Origin: Ancylobacter sp. WKF20
Lineage (GTDB): Bacteria; Pseudomonadota; Alphaproteobacteria; Rhizobiales; Xanthobacteraceae
DNA length: 64,000 nt
NCBI RefSeq assembly: GCF_029760895.1
Contig: NZ_CP121679.1
Location: forward strand, 1,488,001 to 1,552,000
Direction of reading: 5' to 3'
Part shown: positions 1 to 8,949 of the stretch, piece by piece
How positions within the stretch are numbered: position 1 is the first letter of the stretch
Layout of the letters: each line of letters opens with the position of its first letter
Notes under the pieces: model-generated
The model's input: only the letters and a program-made list of their open reading frames with translations
Told to the model about the DNA's origin: nothing
The model's database searches: none
Made by a program: the position numbers and the translations under genes

Positions 1-627
1 GTCACGCATGACGATGGACAGCGGCGGGGCGGGATAGCGCACCGAGGCGCTCATCGCGTCCGGCTGCCATACCACATGGCCTTCCGAGGCGAACATGAAG
101 CGGATCGCCGCCGCCATGCAGCCCGACACCGCCGCCGAGGCGCCGATCATCGGCACCAGTTCGCCCTCATGGGTGACGAGATGCAGCCCCGCCCCCGCCG
201 CCGCCGTGACGACGAAGAACAGGAGGAAACGCAGCGTGCCGAAGCGGCGCGCCACCGGGCTGCCAAAGGCCAGCATCCACAGGAGGTTCAGCCCCACATG
301 GGTCCAGCCGCCATGCAGGAAGGCATAGGTGACGAAGGTCCACACATCCGCCCCGGCCCCGCCCGGCAGAATGCCTTCGGCGAGCACGGAGGGGTCGAAG
401 CGGGCGGGAATGAAGGCGAAGAGCGCGAGGATCTCGATGCCCGTATCGGGATCGACCATGTCGCGCAGCCCCTGAATGGCCAGCATCACCGCCGCCAGGA
501 CGGTGATCACCGTCGGCACGTTGAGGATGGGCTGGCGGCGCTGGGCGGCAATCTGGGATGGGTCAAGCACAGCGATGACATAGGCGGCGCAGTGCGGGCC
601 GGCAAGCGCCGACAGCACCGACCTCAT
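1..627 (-). CDS. Rhomboid family intramembrane serine protease (3' end cut by window)
   Basis: The 209 visible residues read through to the window edge, so the C-terminus is missing. Hydrophobic helices carry the rhomboid signature: HGGWTHVGLNLLWM, with the paired His and Asn of TM2, and then GASAAVSG, with the catalytic Ser in the GxS motif of TM4. The second catalytic His, in TM6, lies outside the window. Rhomboids cleave membrane proteins within the bilayer; the substrate is unknown. The start (ATG at 627) is uncertain because the first 30 residues look poorly conserved and no clear Shine-Dalgarno precedes it. Confidence 0.85.
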   Translation of the reverse strand, partial: MRSVLSALAGPHCAAYVIAVLDPSQIAAQRRQPILNVPTVITVLAAVMLAIQGLRDMVDPDTGIEILALFAFIPARFDPSVLAEGILPGGAGADVWTFVTYAFLHGGWTHVGLNLLWMLAFGSPVARRFGTLRFLLFFVVTAAAGAGLHLVTHEGELVPMIGASAAVSGCMAAAIRFMFASEGHVVWQPDAMSASVRYPAPPLSIVMRD

Positions 628-833
628 CAAAGAATCGAGCGCGCGCTAGCGGCGCCGGGTTGCGACCGGCTTAATTCGCGTGATGAACAGCCTGCCAATA
701 TCAATGGTTAATGCCAAGAGAAACAGGTGTTAACGACCTCTATCCAAGGTACTCGTGAATCTACGTCGTCGCTTAGACCAGAATAAAAACATCGCTGTCA
801 TGATGTCTTCCATAGACAGGAATGAGGTACGCG

Positions 834-1502
834 ATGAACAAGAGGCTCGAACGAGCCCGTCTCGCGGCGGCGGCAGCGGTCGTGATAGCGGCGATAGCGG
901 GTGTCTGGGGCGTGTCCCCGGCGCAGGCGAGCGAGCGGGTCGGCGAGGTGCATCTGGCGATGCGCAGCGCCCCCGGCTCGAACATGATCGCGGGGAGCAA
1001 CACCGCCACCCCGATCGGCTATGCGCGCTTCTGCGCCGAGCGGCCGGGCGATTGCGGCAACGGCAATGGCCGCGGCGGCAAGGTCGCCCTGACCGACGCC
1101 AATTACGCCCAGCTCCGCCACATCAACGACACGGTGAACGGCACCATCCAGCCGCTGACCGATATCGAGCATTATGGCGAGATCGAGCGCTGGACCTACC
1201 CGGATGACGGCTATGGCGATTGCGAGGACTATGTCCTCCTGAAGCGCCGCCTGCTGATCGAGGCCGGCTGGCCGGCGGAAACGCTGCTCATCACCGTGGT
1301 GCGCGACAAGCAGGGCGACGGCCATTCGGTGCTCACCGTCGTCACCGATCGCGGCGATCTGGTGCTGGACAATCAGGAAGCCGCCATCCTGCTCTGGCAC
1401 GAGACCGGCTACCGCTTCGTCAAGCGGCAGGCGCAGGGTTTCCCGGATCGCTGGGTGTCGCTGGGCGATGTGCTGGCCCCGGCCACGGTCGGCCAGAACT
1501 GA
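834..1502 (+). CDS. Transglutaminase-like cysteine peptidase, BTLCP family
   Basis: 222 residues. An N-terminal signal segment (hydrophobic residues 10-30, cleavage probably after AQA) predicts a periplasmic protein. The core GYGDCEDYVLLKRR places the catalytic Cys at 130, His164 sits in GDGHSVLTVV and Asp179 in LVLDN, which is the BTLCP (bacterial transglutaminase-like cysteine proteinase) triad. Relatives act on c-di-GMP-linked surface adhesins (LapG) or have unknown periplasmic roles. The ATG at 834 is preferred over the ATG at 822 because GAGG lies six bases upstream. No LapA or LapD gene is nearby, so the substrate is unknown. Confidence 0.85.
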   Translation: MNKRLERARLAAAAAVVIAAIAGVWGVSPAQASERVGEVHLAMRSAPGSNMIAGSNTATPIGYARFCAERPGDCGNGNGRGGKVALTDANYAQLRHINDTVNGTIQPLTDIEHYGEIERWTYPDDGYGDCEDYVLLKRRLLIEAGWPAETLLITVVRDKQGDGHSVLTVVTDRGDLVLDNQEAAILLWHETGYRFVKRQAQGFPDRWVSLGDVLAPATVGQN

Positions 1503-1520
1503 GGCGAGGCGCGCGGGGGA

Positions 1521-2060
1521 TCAACCGACCCGCGCCAGCCACTCCTTGCGCAGCAGCGCATATTGCCGCGTGTTCTCGAAGACGGGTTGGCCGTTCTCAT
1601 CCTGGCGGAAGGAGACGAACTCCTTGAACAGCCCCTCCGCGCGCATGCCGAGCCTGTCGCACAGGCGCTGCGAGGCGGCGTTGTCCTCCTCGACATAGGC
1701 ATAAAGACGCCGCGCCTGCCGGACCGTGAACAGATGCTCGAACAAAGCCCGCGCGGCCTCGGTGGCGAAGCCGGCCCCGCCAAACGCGGCGTTGAAGTTC
1801 CAGCCGACGGAGAAGGTGTCGGGCGGTTCCGGCATGGCAAACACATCGCCGATCACCCGGCCGGTGTCGGCGAGGCAGACCGCGATGGTCTCGTCGCTGC
1901 CGGCGCGCGCCGCCGCCTCTGCCTCGGCGGCCGCCAGATCACCGAGCTTGAGGGAAAGATAGCAGCTGGCGCCCGGCTCCCGCAGATAGGCCAGCAGATC
2001 CGGGCCATCCTCACGGCGGAAATTCCGCAGCACCAGCCGTTCGGTACGGATGCTGTCCAT
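1521..2060 (-). CDS. GNAT family N-acetyltransferase (RimJ/RimL-like)
   Basis: 179 residues. It begins with IRTERLVLRNFRREDGPDLL, typical of the RimJ/RimL/PhnO branch that acetylates protein N-termini or small amines. The acetyl-CoA loop is FGGAGFATEAARALFEHLF, followed by the usual ASQRLCDRLGMRAEGLFKEF block. The substrate cannot be assigned from sequence. It converges with the BTLCP gene, with 18 bases between the two stop codons. Confidence 0.88.
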   Translation of the reverse strand: MDSIRTERLVLRNFRREDGPDLLAYLREPGASCYLSLKLGDLAAAEAEAAARAGSDETIAVCLADTGRVIGDVFAMPEPPDTFSVGWNFNAAFGGAGFATEAARALFEHLFTVRQARRLYAYVEEDNAASQRLCDRLGMRAEGLFKEFVSFRQDENGQPVFENTRQYALLRKEWLARVG

Positions 2061-2138
2061 GGGAGATCTCCTGTCACGACGGGCCGGCGCGCCCGCCTGT
2101 CCGGCTGAACAGGAGAAGATGGGCGAAATGGGGCCCGC

Positions 2139-2669
2139 TCAGTCGATCCGCGCGAGACCTTCGGCAAAGCGCCGCCAGTTGCGCACATAATGCGCCGCCG
2201 TGCCGTGGATGCGCGCGGTCACGCTCTCATCCAGCGTGCGGATGACCTTGGCGGGCGCGCCGACGATGAGGGAATTGTCGGGAAATTCCTTGCCCTCGGT
2301 CACCAGCGCGCCGGCGCCGACCAGGCAGTTGCGCCCGATGCGGGCGCCGTTCAGCAGCGTGGCGCCCATGCCGATCAGGCTGTTCTCGCCGATCGTGCAG
2401 CCATGCAGCATCGCCTTGTGGCCGATGGTGCAGTCCGCGCCGATGGTCATCGGGAAGCCGGGATCGGTGTGGAGCACGCAAAGCTCCTGGATGTTCACCC
2501 GCTCCCCGATGCTGATCCGCTCATTGTCGCCCCGGATCACCGTGCCGAACCACACGCTGGCCTCGTCGCCCAGCGCCACATGGCCGATCACCTCGGCAGT
2601 GGGGGCGATCCAGAAGCGGCCGGGCGCCGGCAGTTCCGGCGCCACCCCGTCCAGCGCATAGACCGGCAT
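2139..2669 (-). CDS. Gamma-carbonic anhydrase family protein (left-handed beta-helix)
   Basis: 176 residues made almost entirely of hexapeptide repeats (left-handed parallel beta-helix). The zinc-type histidines are in place: His67 in CVLHTD, and His84 and His89 in [10 protein letters not shown]. Family members are trimeric carbonic anhydrases or related metal-binding proteins such as CaiE/YrdA; activity is not assured. The ATG at 2669 starts the conserved MPVYALDG segment. Longer readings into the preceding gene's region do not resemble the family. It follows the DUF3126 gene on the same strand by 31 bases, so the two are probably co-transcribed. Confidence 0.9.
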   Translation of the reverse strand: MPVYALDGVAPELPAPGRFWIAPTAEVIGHVALGDEASVWFGTVIRGDNERISIGERVNIQELCVLHTDPGFPMTIGADCTIGHKAMLHGCTIGENSLIGMGATLLNGARIGRNCLVGAGALVTEGKEFPDNSLIVGAPAKVIRTLDESVTARIHGTAAHYVRNWRRFAEGLARID

Positions 2670-2700
2670 CGGTGGGAATCCCTGGGTCTCGGTCCGAGGT

Positions 2701-2913
2701 TCAGTCTTCCAGATCGGTGTCGAGGATGGCCATCTGGAAATTATAGGAGAGGTCGCCGTCTTCCTTGTCCTCGAACAGGACGCCGATGAACTCGTCGCCG
2801 AGATACACCTCGGCCGAGTCCTTCTTCTTCGGACGGCCGACGACGCGGATCTGCGTGTTGTTGAAGAGGCGCCGCATATAGGTCTGGACGCGCTCGAAAT
2901 CCTTCTTTTCCAA
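2701..2913 (-). CDS. DUF3126 family small protein
   Basis: 70 residues: a short acidic/basic protein with the conserved block [18 protein letters not shown] and a C-terminal YNFQMAILD. This is DUF3126, found widely in alphaproteobacteria and of unknown function. I start it at a TTG (2911-2913) because GGAG lies eight bases upstream and the family begins at this point. An upstream reading from 2976 would add a non-conserved 21-residue extension. It precedes the gamma-carbonic anhydrase gene in the same direction. Confidence 0.8.
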   Translation of the reverse strand: MEKKDFERVQTYMRRLFNNTQIRVVGRPKKKDSAEVYLGDEFIGVLFEDKEDGDLSYNFQMAILDTDLED

Positions 2914-3000
2914 AATCCGTGCTCCGCAAAGGGTGGGTTGGGCGGCAGGCTTGCCATGCCGGGCGCCGCTGTGCAACCCGCCGCACGGGCGATGCGCGGC

Positions 3001-3031
3001 CTATCCCGGATCGCGATGCCTGCCGGGATAG
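3001..3031 (-). terminator. Hairpin downstream of cysE
   Basis: A perfect 9-bp inverted repeat (CTATCCCGG at 3001-3009, CCGGGATAG at 3023-3031) lies 19 bases beyond the cysE stop. It lacks a clear U-run, so it may act as an mRNA 3' stabiliser or a weak terminator. Confidence 0.45.
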
Positions 3032-3049
3032 GGCGTCAGATCGCCGGCC

Positions 3050-3898
3050 TCAGATCGCCTCGCCGAGGAAGGGAAGGTCGTCGAACATCTGGTCCATGCT
3101 GCGCGAGGGCTCCGCGCAGTTGCCGGCGCCCACTATCCGCGCCGGCACGCCGGCCACCGTCGTCGCCGCCGGCACAGGCTTGAGCACGACGGAGCCGGCC
3201 GCCACGCGCGCACAATTGCCCACCTCGATATTGCCGAGCACCTTGGCCCCGGCGCCAATCAGCACGCCGCGGCGGATCTTCGGGTGGCGGTCGCCATGCT
3301 CCTTGCCGGTGCCGCCGAGCGTCACGCCCTGCAGGATCGACACATTATCCTCGATCACCGCCGTCTCGCCGACGACGATGCCGGTCGCGTGATCGAAGAA
3401 GATGCCGCGCCCGAACACGGCGGCGGGGTTGATGTCGACCTGGAACACCACCGAGGCCCGGCTCTGCAGATAGAGCGCGAAATCCTTTCGCTTGTGCCGG
3501 AGCAGCCAATGCGCCAGGCGATGGGTCTGGATGGCGTGGAAGCCCTTGTAATAGAGCAGCGGATCCACCGCCCGCTCCGTCGCGGGATCGCGGTCGCAGA
3601 CCGCGAGAATGTCGGCGCGGATGGCGAGGCCGATCTCCGGGTCATCCGTCACCGCCTCACGAAAGGCCTGGCGGATGAGGTGGCTCGGCATGTCGTCATG
3701 GTCAAGCCGCTGGGCGATGCGGTGGCCGACCGCCTCTTCCAGCGAAGGGTGATAGAGCACGCTGGAATGGACGAAGCTGGCGAGCGCCGGCTCATGCTCG
3801 ACAATGGCCTCGGCCTCGTCGCGAATGCGCGACCAGACCGGGTCGAGCTTGTCGAGCGGGCGCGCCGCCGCGACACGCTGAAGGGTATTCTGCGCCAT
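3050..3898 (-). CDS. cysE: Serine O-acetyltransferase
   Basis: 282 residues. It transfers acetyl from acetyl-CoA to L-serine, the first committed step of cysteine synthesis in the cytoplasm. An N-terminal helical domain (about 1-145) carries the family block VDPLLYYKGFHAIQTHRLAHWL, and the C-terminal left-handed beta-helix holds the active-site segment FFDHATGIVVGETAVIEDN and LGGTGKEHGDRHPKI. Start at the ATG at 3898, seven in-frame codons inside a longer reading, because GAGGGAAAG sits just upstream. CysE is usually feedback-inhibited by cysteine. No cysK is adjacent. Confidence 0.95.
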   Translation of the reverse strand: MAQNTLQRVAAARPLDKLDPVWSRIRDEAEAIVEHEPALASFVHSSVLYHPSLEEAVGHRIAQRLDHDDMPSHLIRQAFREAVTDDPEIGLAIRADILAVCDRDPATERAVDPLLYYKGFHAIQTHRLAHWLLRHKRKDFALYLQSRASVVFQVDINPAAVFGRGIFFDHATGIVVGETAVIEDNVSILQGVTLGGTGKEHGDRHPKIRRGVLIGAGAKVLGNIEVGNCARVAAGSVVLKPVPAATTVAGVPARIVGAGNCAEPSRSMDQMFDDLPFLGEAI

Positions 3899-4040
3899 GA
3901 TCTTTCCCTCACCGGTCACGGATCCATCGGGTGGACCCTCTGCCGGCGTTTTACCCGAGTTAGGCGCAGCCTAGCACAGCGGGAGGGGTGATCCCATGCG
4001 GGGGTTCGTTGCGATTCTGCAAAAAACGCGAGTCGCCATC

Positions 4041-4070
4041 GGAGGGCGAAGCGGCCGAGGCCGCCCCTCC
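4041..4070 (-). terminator. Possible terminator hairpin after the alpha/beta hydrolase gene
   Basis: The core GCGGCC-GA-GGCCGC is flanked by complementary GGAGGG and CCCTCC. On the minus strand a run of six T lies about 15 bases beyond the stem, which is farther than in a standard intrinsic terminator. Nothing else is recognisable between 3899 and 4187. Confidence 0.35.
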
Positions 4071-4187
4071 GGCCACACCGAAACGGCGGGCCACGTTACC
4101 CCTATCAAATCCTTGGTTTCACGGGGTTTTCATGTCGATCACCGGCGCCGCAAATCGCGCCGCCGGGTCGCCATGTCGCGCGTCCGA

Positions 4188-4940
4188 TCAATGCACCTCG
4201 GCAAGGAAAGCGAGCGCCGCGTCCTTGTAAACGCGGTCGCCGACGGCCCGCATATGGTCGCGCCCGGGAATGTCCGCGACCCGCGCGCCGGGAATGAGCG
4301 CGGCGAGCGGGGCGGCGGCGCCTGACACCTCGTCCCGCGTGCCGACCGCGATCAGCGTCGGAACCGTTATGCGGCCGACCTCCTCGCGCGTCAGCGTGCG
4401 GCGCGAGCCATAGATGCAGGCGGCCAGTGCCTGCCGGTCGCTGCCGGTCTGCTCGGCAAAGGCGCGAAAGGTGCGCCCAACCGGATCGGTCACATCGTCA
4501 AGGCTCGGCGCCAGCAGCGCCTCCGCCACGGTGACCGGAAGCCCTGCCCCTTCGACCAGATGGATGCCGATGCCGCCGAGGATCAGCGTGCGCACCCGCT
4601 CCGGCGCCAGCAGCGCGAGGCAGGCGCCAATGCGCCCGCCCATGGAATAGCCCATCACATCGGCGCGGGGGATGGCGAGATGGTCGAGCAATGCCAGCGC
4701 GTCGCGCGCCATCACGCCGGGATCATAGGCGTCGCGCTCATACACCTTGCCGGAGGCGCCATGGCCGCGATTATCCAGCGCGATCACCCGCCGCCCGGCC
4801 CCGGTCAGCGCCGTCACCCAGCCCGGCCCGACCCAGTTGATCTCCTTGGTCGAGGCAAAGCCATGAATGAGCAGGATCGGCTCGCCCTGCCCCTCATCGA
4901 GATAGGCGAAGTCGATTCCGTCGTGATGGAAGGTCGGCAT
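4188..4940 (-). CDS. Alpha/beta fold hydrolase
   Basis: 250 residues with the full alpha/beta-hydrolase pattern: oxyanion segment LIHGFAST, DNRGHGAS, the nucleophile elbow GYSMGG (Ser99), an acidic residue in VGTRDE and the final His in PGRDHMRAV. It is probably an esterase or C-C/ester-bond hydrolase; the substrate is not predictable. The ATG at 4940 is chosen because homologous sequence starts at MPTFHHDGIDFAYLD; the Shine-Dalgarno is weak (GGAG about 13 bases upstream). It is divergent from the nuclease gene at 5091, and the 150 bases between them are visibly AT-richer and probably hold both promoters. Confidence 0.9.
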   Translation of the reverse strand: MPTFHHDGIDFAYLDEGQGEPILLIHGFASTKEINWVGPGWVTALTGAGRRVIALDNRGHGASGKVYERDAYDPGVMARDALALLDHLAIPRADVMGYSMGGRIGACLALLAPERVRTLILGGIGIHLVEGAGLPVTVAEALLAPSLDDVTDPVGRTFRAFAEQTGSDRQALAACIYGSRRTLTREEVGRITVPTLIAVGTRDEVSGAAAPLAALIPGARVADIPGRDHMRAVGDRVYKDAALAFLAEVH

Positions 4941-5090
4941 GGGCGAGGCGGCTCCGGCGAAAAGTGCCGGAAAGCTAGAGAGCCGGACCCATCCTGCCAA
5001 GGACCAGCCCGGCTTTTGTGACCGTAGACTTTAGATTGCGTGACGAAGGGAAACACACCTAGATTACGCTACCTATGGGGGCGTGGTGGC

Positions 5091-6206
5091 ATGGCACAGA
5101 CGATCGACGAGTTTCGTACGGCACTATTGGCATTCGCCGAGCGTGTTCAGAGGGTTCGCGGTCATATTCATAACGAGGAGCAGACCAAGGTCGCACTGGT
5201 GCTGCCTTTCATTTCTATCCTCGGCTATGATGATCGCGATCCGACTGAGGTGGCAGCAGAACATGCTGCTGACTTTTCCGACAAGTACCGCAACCGTGTC
5301 GATTACGCCGTGCTTAAGGATCTGAAGCCGGTCATCGCGGTTGAATGCAAAAGCGTTGGAAACGGTCGGAAGGATGACCGCGGTCAACTCAAGGCATACT
5401 TCAATGCTTCACGCACCGTAAAACTCGGCGTGCTGACCGATGGGATCGTCTATGAATTTTTTGTGGACTCACAAGAACCTAATATGATGGATGATGAGCC
5501 ATTCTTGCTTGTCGATTTTGACAAAGTCGGGAAAGCTCAGCTCACTGAAACCCTCATCAGCGGCCTCTATGATTTCACCAAGACACGATTTGACCCTGAC
5601 ACAATATCAGAAAACGCACGACGTTCGATTACATACCGTGCATTTTTCGATTATATATCGGAACAATTTCTTGCTCCTAGCGTCGAATTTACACGTTTTC
5701 TACTAAAAGAAGTCGACATAAAGCATGTCCGCCTGAACGCCGTTGAGGGCTATCGCGCCATTGCAAAATCGGCGTTCGACGACGTGTTCACCAGTAATGT
5801 GCTGAAGCGCCTGGATATTACATCAACCCCGCCAAAAGCACCGGCGCGTCCGGAGGTCGAGCAGGTGCCGATGGAGACATCACCTGTTCAAGCCGAACAA
5901 CGTGCCACCAGCGAGAACGAGTTACGCGCTTTTGAATCCGTGAGGCGTCGCTTGGCTTATCTTGCCGCTGGCCGCGATGATCTTTTCGACGCGATCGGCA
6001 AGATTGCGTATCGTGATTATCAGGGAAAGATGGCCGTGTTTTATATCCAGGAGCGCAAGGGGCGACTTCTCGATATCCTTGAGAACCGCGACGGCACAAT
6101 TCGCTTTGCCATCGCCGATGGTGGCGAGGGCGGCCCGGTTACCGATCTTGCTCTCGTTGATGACCGACTCCGAGCTTTGTTTGAACGCCGCGTCTCAGGC
6201 CAATGA
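5091..6206 (+). CDS. Solitary HsdR-N/COG4748-type restriction endonuclease domain protein
   Basis: 371 residues. Residues 20-130 match the N-terminal nuclease domain of type I restriction R subunits: the PD-(D/E)xK motif is seen as Asp71 in NRVDYAVL and Glu85-x-Lys87 in VIAVECKSVG. There is no helicase motor, so it resembles the stand-alone COG4748 proteins. The C-terminal third (about 295-371) is a second small domain of unknown function. The ATG at 5091 has GGGGG 11 bases upstream. Its base composition is clearly lower in GC than the neighbours, suggesting acquisition by transfer. No methylase or specificity subunit is nearby. It overlaps the convergent membrane-protein gene by 12 bases. 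Confidence 0.8.
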   Translation: MAQTIDEFRTALLAFAERVQRVRGHIHNEEQTKVALVLPFISILGYDDRDPTEVAAEHAADFSDKYRNRVDYAVLKDLKPVIAVECKSVGNGRKDDRGQLKAYFNASRTVKLGVLTDGIVYEFFVDSQEPNMMDDEPFLLVDFDKVGKAQLTETLISGLYDFTKTRFDPDTISENARRSITYRAFFDYISEQFLAPSVEFTRFLLKEVDIKHVRLNAVEGYRAIAKSAFDDVFTSNVLKRLDITSTPPKAPARPEVEQVPMETSPVQAEQRATSENELRAFESVRRRLAYLAAGRDDLFDAIGKIAYRDYQGKMAVFYIQERKGRLLDILENRDGTIRFAIADGGEGGPVTDLALVDDRLRALFERRVSGQ

Positions 6207-7169
6207 ACACAGCCCCACCCGCGGCCGTCTCCACAGCGGCCGCACCAGCGCGACCACGAAGGCGTTGAAGGAGGAGATGAGCCCGATCAGGTTAACGATG
6301 GCCGCGATGACCCACAAGGCGAGCTTGGCGACCGCCTCGGTGAGGAACAGCGCGCCACGGCCGAGCACTTTGACGATGGCCAGCGTCTTGCCGCCCTTCA
6401 CATCGGCCAGCCGGGCCAGCCGCGCGGCGCCCGCCGCGTCATCCACATGGGTGAGGCCGGCGAGCGTCGCCCGCGTGCCGGCCTTGGTCGAAGCGCGGCC
6501 GACATCGACCAGCGCGCCCGCCGCCTGCACCTTCCGCCCGCTACGGGCGGCATCGATCAGATGGGCGGCGAAACGCCCGCCAAGCGCTCCGGCGCGGCGG
6601 GCCCCCTTCACCACGCTGAGGCCGGCGCGCAGCGTGAGTGGCGCCCCGAAGGCGGCATAGGTTGCACCTGTGGCGACGATGCCGGCACCGGCGAGTGCCA
6701 CCATGAATTCGTCCACAGGCTCACCGCGCGCCCAGTGAATCGCCTGCCGGCCGAGGTCGCGCACATCGCCCCAAACCGTCAGGTCGCCCGCGATGGATCC
6801 GGCCAGACTGGCCTGACTGTCCACCTCACCGGTCACCAGACCGACGCCGAAATCACGCGCCGCGCGCGGCACCGCGCCGCCCGACGCTGCAACCCGCGCG
6901 CGCAATTCCTCGCTCACCGGGAGGTGGCGGGAATCGGCCAGCTCCAGAAAACTCGTCGCCAGTTCCGTATCGTCCCGGTCCAGCGCTGTGGCGATTTCCG
7001 CCTCGACCCGCCCAGCGTCGAGAACGGTGGAAAGCTGAAGGTCGGCAAGGCGCGCGGCATCGTCCTGCGCCAGGATCAGGGTATAATAATACTCCCCCAC
7101 CGGCAGCACCCAGTGCGCGGCGCCGGCAAAGGCGAGAAGGAAGGCGGCGGCGGCGAAAAGTCGGCGCAT
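6195..7169 (-). CDS. Hypothetical membrane protein
   Basis: 324 residues; no family recognised. It starts with a membrane segment (MRRLFAAAAFLLAFAGAAH) and has a moderately polar stretch (about 30-150), a small-residue-rich hydrophobic region (about 160-205) and a strongly hydrophobic C-terminus (about 265-305) ending in basic residues. This suggests an inner-membrane protein with a periplasmic or cytoplasmic central part. The start is the ATG at 7169; an upstream extension to 7262 looks like translated promoter DNA. Its 3' end overlaps the convergent nuclease gene by 12 bases. Confidence 0.7.
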   Translation of the reverse strand: MRRLFAAAAFLLAFAGAAHWVLPVGEYYYTLILAQDDAARLADLQLSTVLDAGRVEAEIATALDRDDTELATSFLELADSRHLPVSEELRARVAASGGAVPRAARDFGVGLVTGEVDSQASLAGSIAGDLTVWGDVRDLGRQAIHWARGEPVDEFMVALAGAGIVATGATYAAFGAPLTLRAGLSVVKGARRAGALGGRFAAHLIDAARSGRKVQAAGALVDVGRASTKAGTRATLAGLTHVDDAAGAARLARLADVKGGKTLAIVKVLGRGALFLTEAVAKLALWVIAAIVNLIGLISSFNAFVVALVRPLWRRPRVGLCSLA

Positions 7170-7389
7170 GGCACTCGAGGGGGTGACGCACGCAACGTGC
7201 CCCAAGGTGATGCACCACCATTGTGGCGCGGCCAAGGAGCCCTCCTTTAGCCGTTGATCCACAAGGCTTTACCGCTCGCACGCCTCGGCATGTGGCTTGC
7301 CACGTCGTTGCCGCATCGTTGCCTCTTGGACCCGGCGCCGCCAGCGGCTATGTTCCGCGCGATCCCATCACGAGCGCGGACGGAAAATC

Positions 7390-7638
7390 ATGGCGGGCCA
7401 CGTCGTTCCCCACTTCCACAATTCGGCCGGCGTGCCGAAAATCTCCATCGGCGCCAAGGAGTTCATGTGTGTCGGGGCGCGGCCGCCCTTCGATCACCCG
7501 CATGTCTTCCTCGATATGGGCTCGGATGACGAGATCATCTGCCCCTATTGCTCGACCCTCTACGCGTACGACCACCATCTGCACGGCACCGAATCGAACC
7601 CGCCGGGCGCGCTCTACGAGGCTCCGGCCGCGGCCTGA
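7390..7638 (+). CDS. Zinc-finger domain protein, NDUFS6-like
   Basis: 82 residues. Cys27, His36/His38, Cys51 and Cys54 (CPYC) form the zinc site of the family related to the mitochondrial complex I subunit NDUFS6 (13 kDa). In alphaproteobacteria such small proteins are found alone or with complex I; a role in complex I assembly or stability is inferred. The ATG at 7390 starts the family-like MAGHVVPHFHNSAGVPKI; an upstream start at 7297 would add non-conserved sequence. The next gene, an FAD monooxygenase, follows after 18 bases. Confidence 0.85.
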   Translation: MAGHVVPHFHNSAGVPKISIGAKEFMCVGARPPFDHPHVFLDMGSDDEIICPYCSTLYAYDHHLHGTESNPPGALYEAPAAA

Positions 7639-7656
7639 GCGGCCGCGGACGCCATC

Positions 7657-8847
7657 ATGGCTGCGGAACATCTTGTCGTCGCCGGGGCCGGCATTGGCGG
7701 GCTCACGGCGGCGCTCGCCCTGGCGCAAGCTGGGTATAAAATTACCATTCTGGAACGCGCCGCCGCCATCGAGGAGGTCGGCGCGGGGGTGCAGCTCGCC
7801 GCCAACGCCACGCGCTGCCTCAAGGCGCTCGGCGTCTATGAGCGCGTGCGTGCCGTCGCCGTGGAGCCCACCGGTTTCGCGGTGATCGACGGGCGCAGCG
7901 GGCGCCGGCTCACCAGCGCGCCGATGGGCGCGAGCGCCGAGGCCCGCTTCGGCGGCCCCTTCCTGGTCATCCACCGCGCCGATCTGCAAGCCGCCCTCGC
8001 CGAAGCCGCGCGCGCCCATCCCGCCATCGACATAAGGCTCGGGCGCAAGATTGACGGCTTCACCGCCCTTTCCGACGGCATCGCCGTGCAGGCCGAGCAG
8101 GGCGAGACCAGCGAATCCGTCCATGCGCGCGCGCTGATCGGCGCCGATGGGCTGCGCTCAGCCGTGCGTGGCCTGCTGCATCCCGGCGTTGCCCCGTCCT
8201 TCCGCGGCCGCGCCGCCTGGCGGGCGACGATTCCCCTCAGCGCGCTGCCGGCCCGCCTCACCGACCCGGTGACGCGGCTCTGGCTCGGGCCGGGGGCGCA
8301 TCTCGTCTCCTATCCGGTGAAGGCGGGCGCGGCGATCAACCTCGTCGCCATTACGCCGGATGCCCGCAAGACCCATGGCTGGGGCATTCCCGCCGCACCG
8401 CAGGAATTACTCAGCCATTACAGCGACTGGGGCGACGACGCGCAGGCGCTGCTCGGCGCCCCGAAGAGCTGGCTGCGCTGGGCGCTGTTCGATCTCGACC
8501 CGCTCGCCGCCTGGGGTGCCGGGCCGGTGACGCTGCTGGGCGACGCCGCCCACGCCATGTGTCCCTTCCTCGCCCAGGGCGCGGCGCAGGCGATCGAAGA
8601 CGCGGTGATTCTCGCCGCCTGCCTGAAGGCGGGGCCCGATATTCCCGCGAGCCTGCGCCACTACGAGGCGCTGCGCCGGCCACGCACCGCGCGCATCCAG
8701 ACCGCCGCGCGCGGCATGGACCGCATCTATCACCTCTCAGGCCCGGCGCGGATCGCCCGCGATCTCGTCATGCGCGCCCGCGCGGGCGAGGCGGTGCTGG
8801 AGCGCTACCGCTGGATCTATGGCTGGGAGCCGACACTGGCGGGCTAA
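7657..8847 (+). CDS. FAD-dependent monooxygenase (salicylate hydroxylase-like)
   Basis: 396 residues of the group A flavoprotein hydroxylase fold: the N-terminal dinucleotide motif VVAGAGIGGLTAALAL, the DG segment LIGADGLRSAVR (about 157-168) and the GD segment VTLLGDAAHAMCPFLAQGAAQAIEDA (about 290-315). Such enzymes hydroxylate aromatic rings or related substrates using NAD(P)H and O2. The substrate is unknown, and no aromatic ring-cleavage genes are nearby. It shares a transcription direction with the zinc protein upstream. A hairpin immediately follows the stop codon. Confidence 0.9.
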   Translation: MAAEHLVVAGAGIGGLTAALALAQAGYKITILERAAAIEEVGAGVQLAANATRCLKALGVYERVRAVAVEPTGFAVIDGRSGRRLTSAPMGASAEARFGGPFLVIHRADLQAALAEAARAHPAIDIRLGRKIDGFTALSDGIAVQAEQGETSESVHARALIGADGLRSAVRGLLHPGVAPSFRGRAAWRATIPLSALPARLTDPVTRLWLGPGAHLVSYPVKAGAAINLVAITPDARKTHGWGIPAAPQELLSHYSDWGDDAQALLGAPKSWLRWALFDLDPLAAWGAGPVTLLGDAAHAMCPFLAQGAAQAIEDAVILAACLKAGPDIPASLRHYEALRRPRTARIQTAARGMDRIYHLSGPARIARDLVMRARAGEAVLERYRWIYGWEPTLAG

Positions 8848-8849
8848 GC

Positions 8850-8870
8850 GAGCAAAGATCGGCTTTGCTC
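8850..8870 (+). terminator. Hairpin after the FAD monooxygenase gene
   Basis: Perfect 8-bp stem (GAGCAAAG and CTTTGCTC) with a 5-base loop, three bases after the stop codon. There is no T-run, so termination efficiency is uncertain. Confidence 0.45.
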
Positions 8871-8949
8871 ATGCCCCCCATGAAAACATCTCGTTTTCCG
8901 ATCCGGCAGCACGTGGCTAGGGTCTTCTCACGCCTGCCGGAGACCGACC

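Noticed and set aside
5040..5090. Earlier ATG start for the restriction-like nuclease at 5040
   Set aside because: The added 17 residues are not family-like and lie in AT-rich promoter sequence; the ATG at 5091 fits better.
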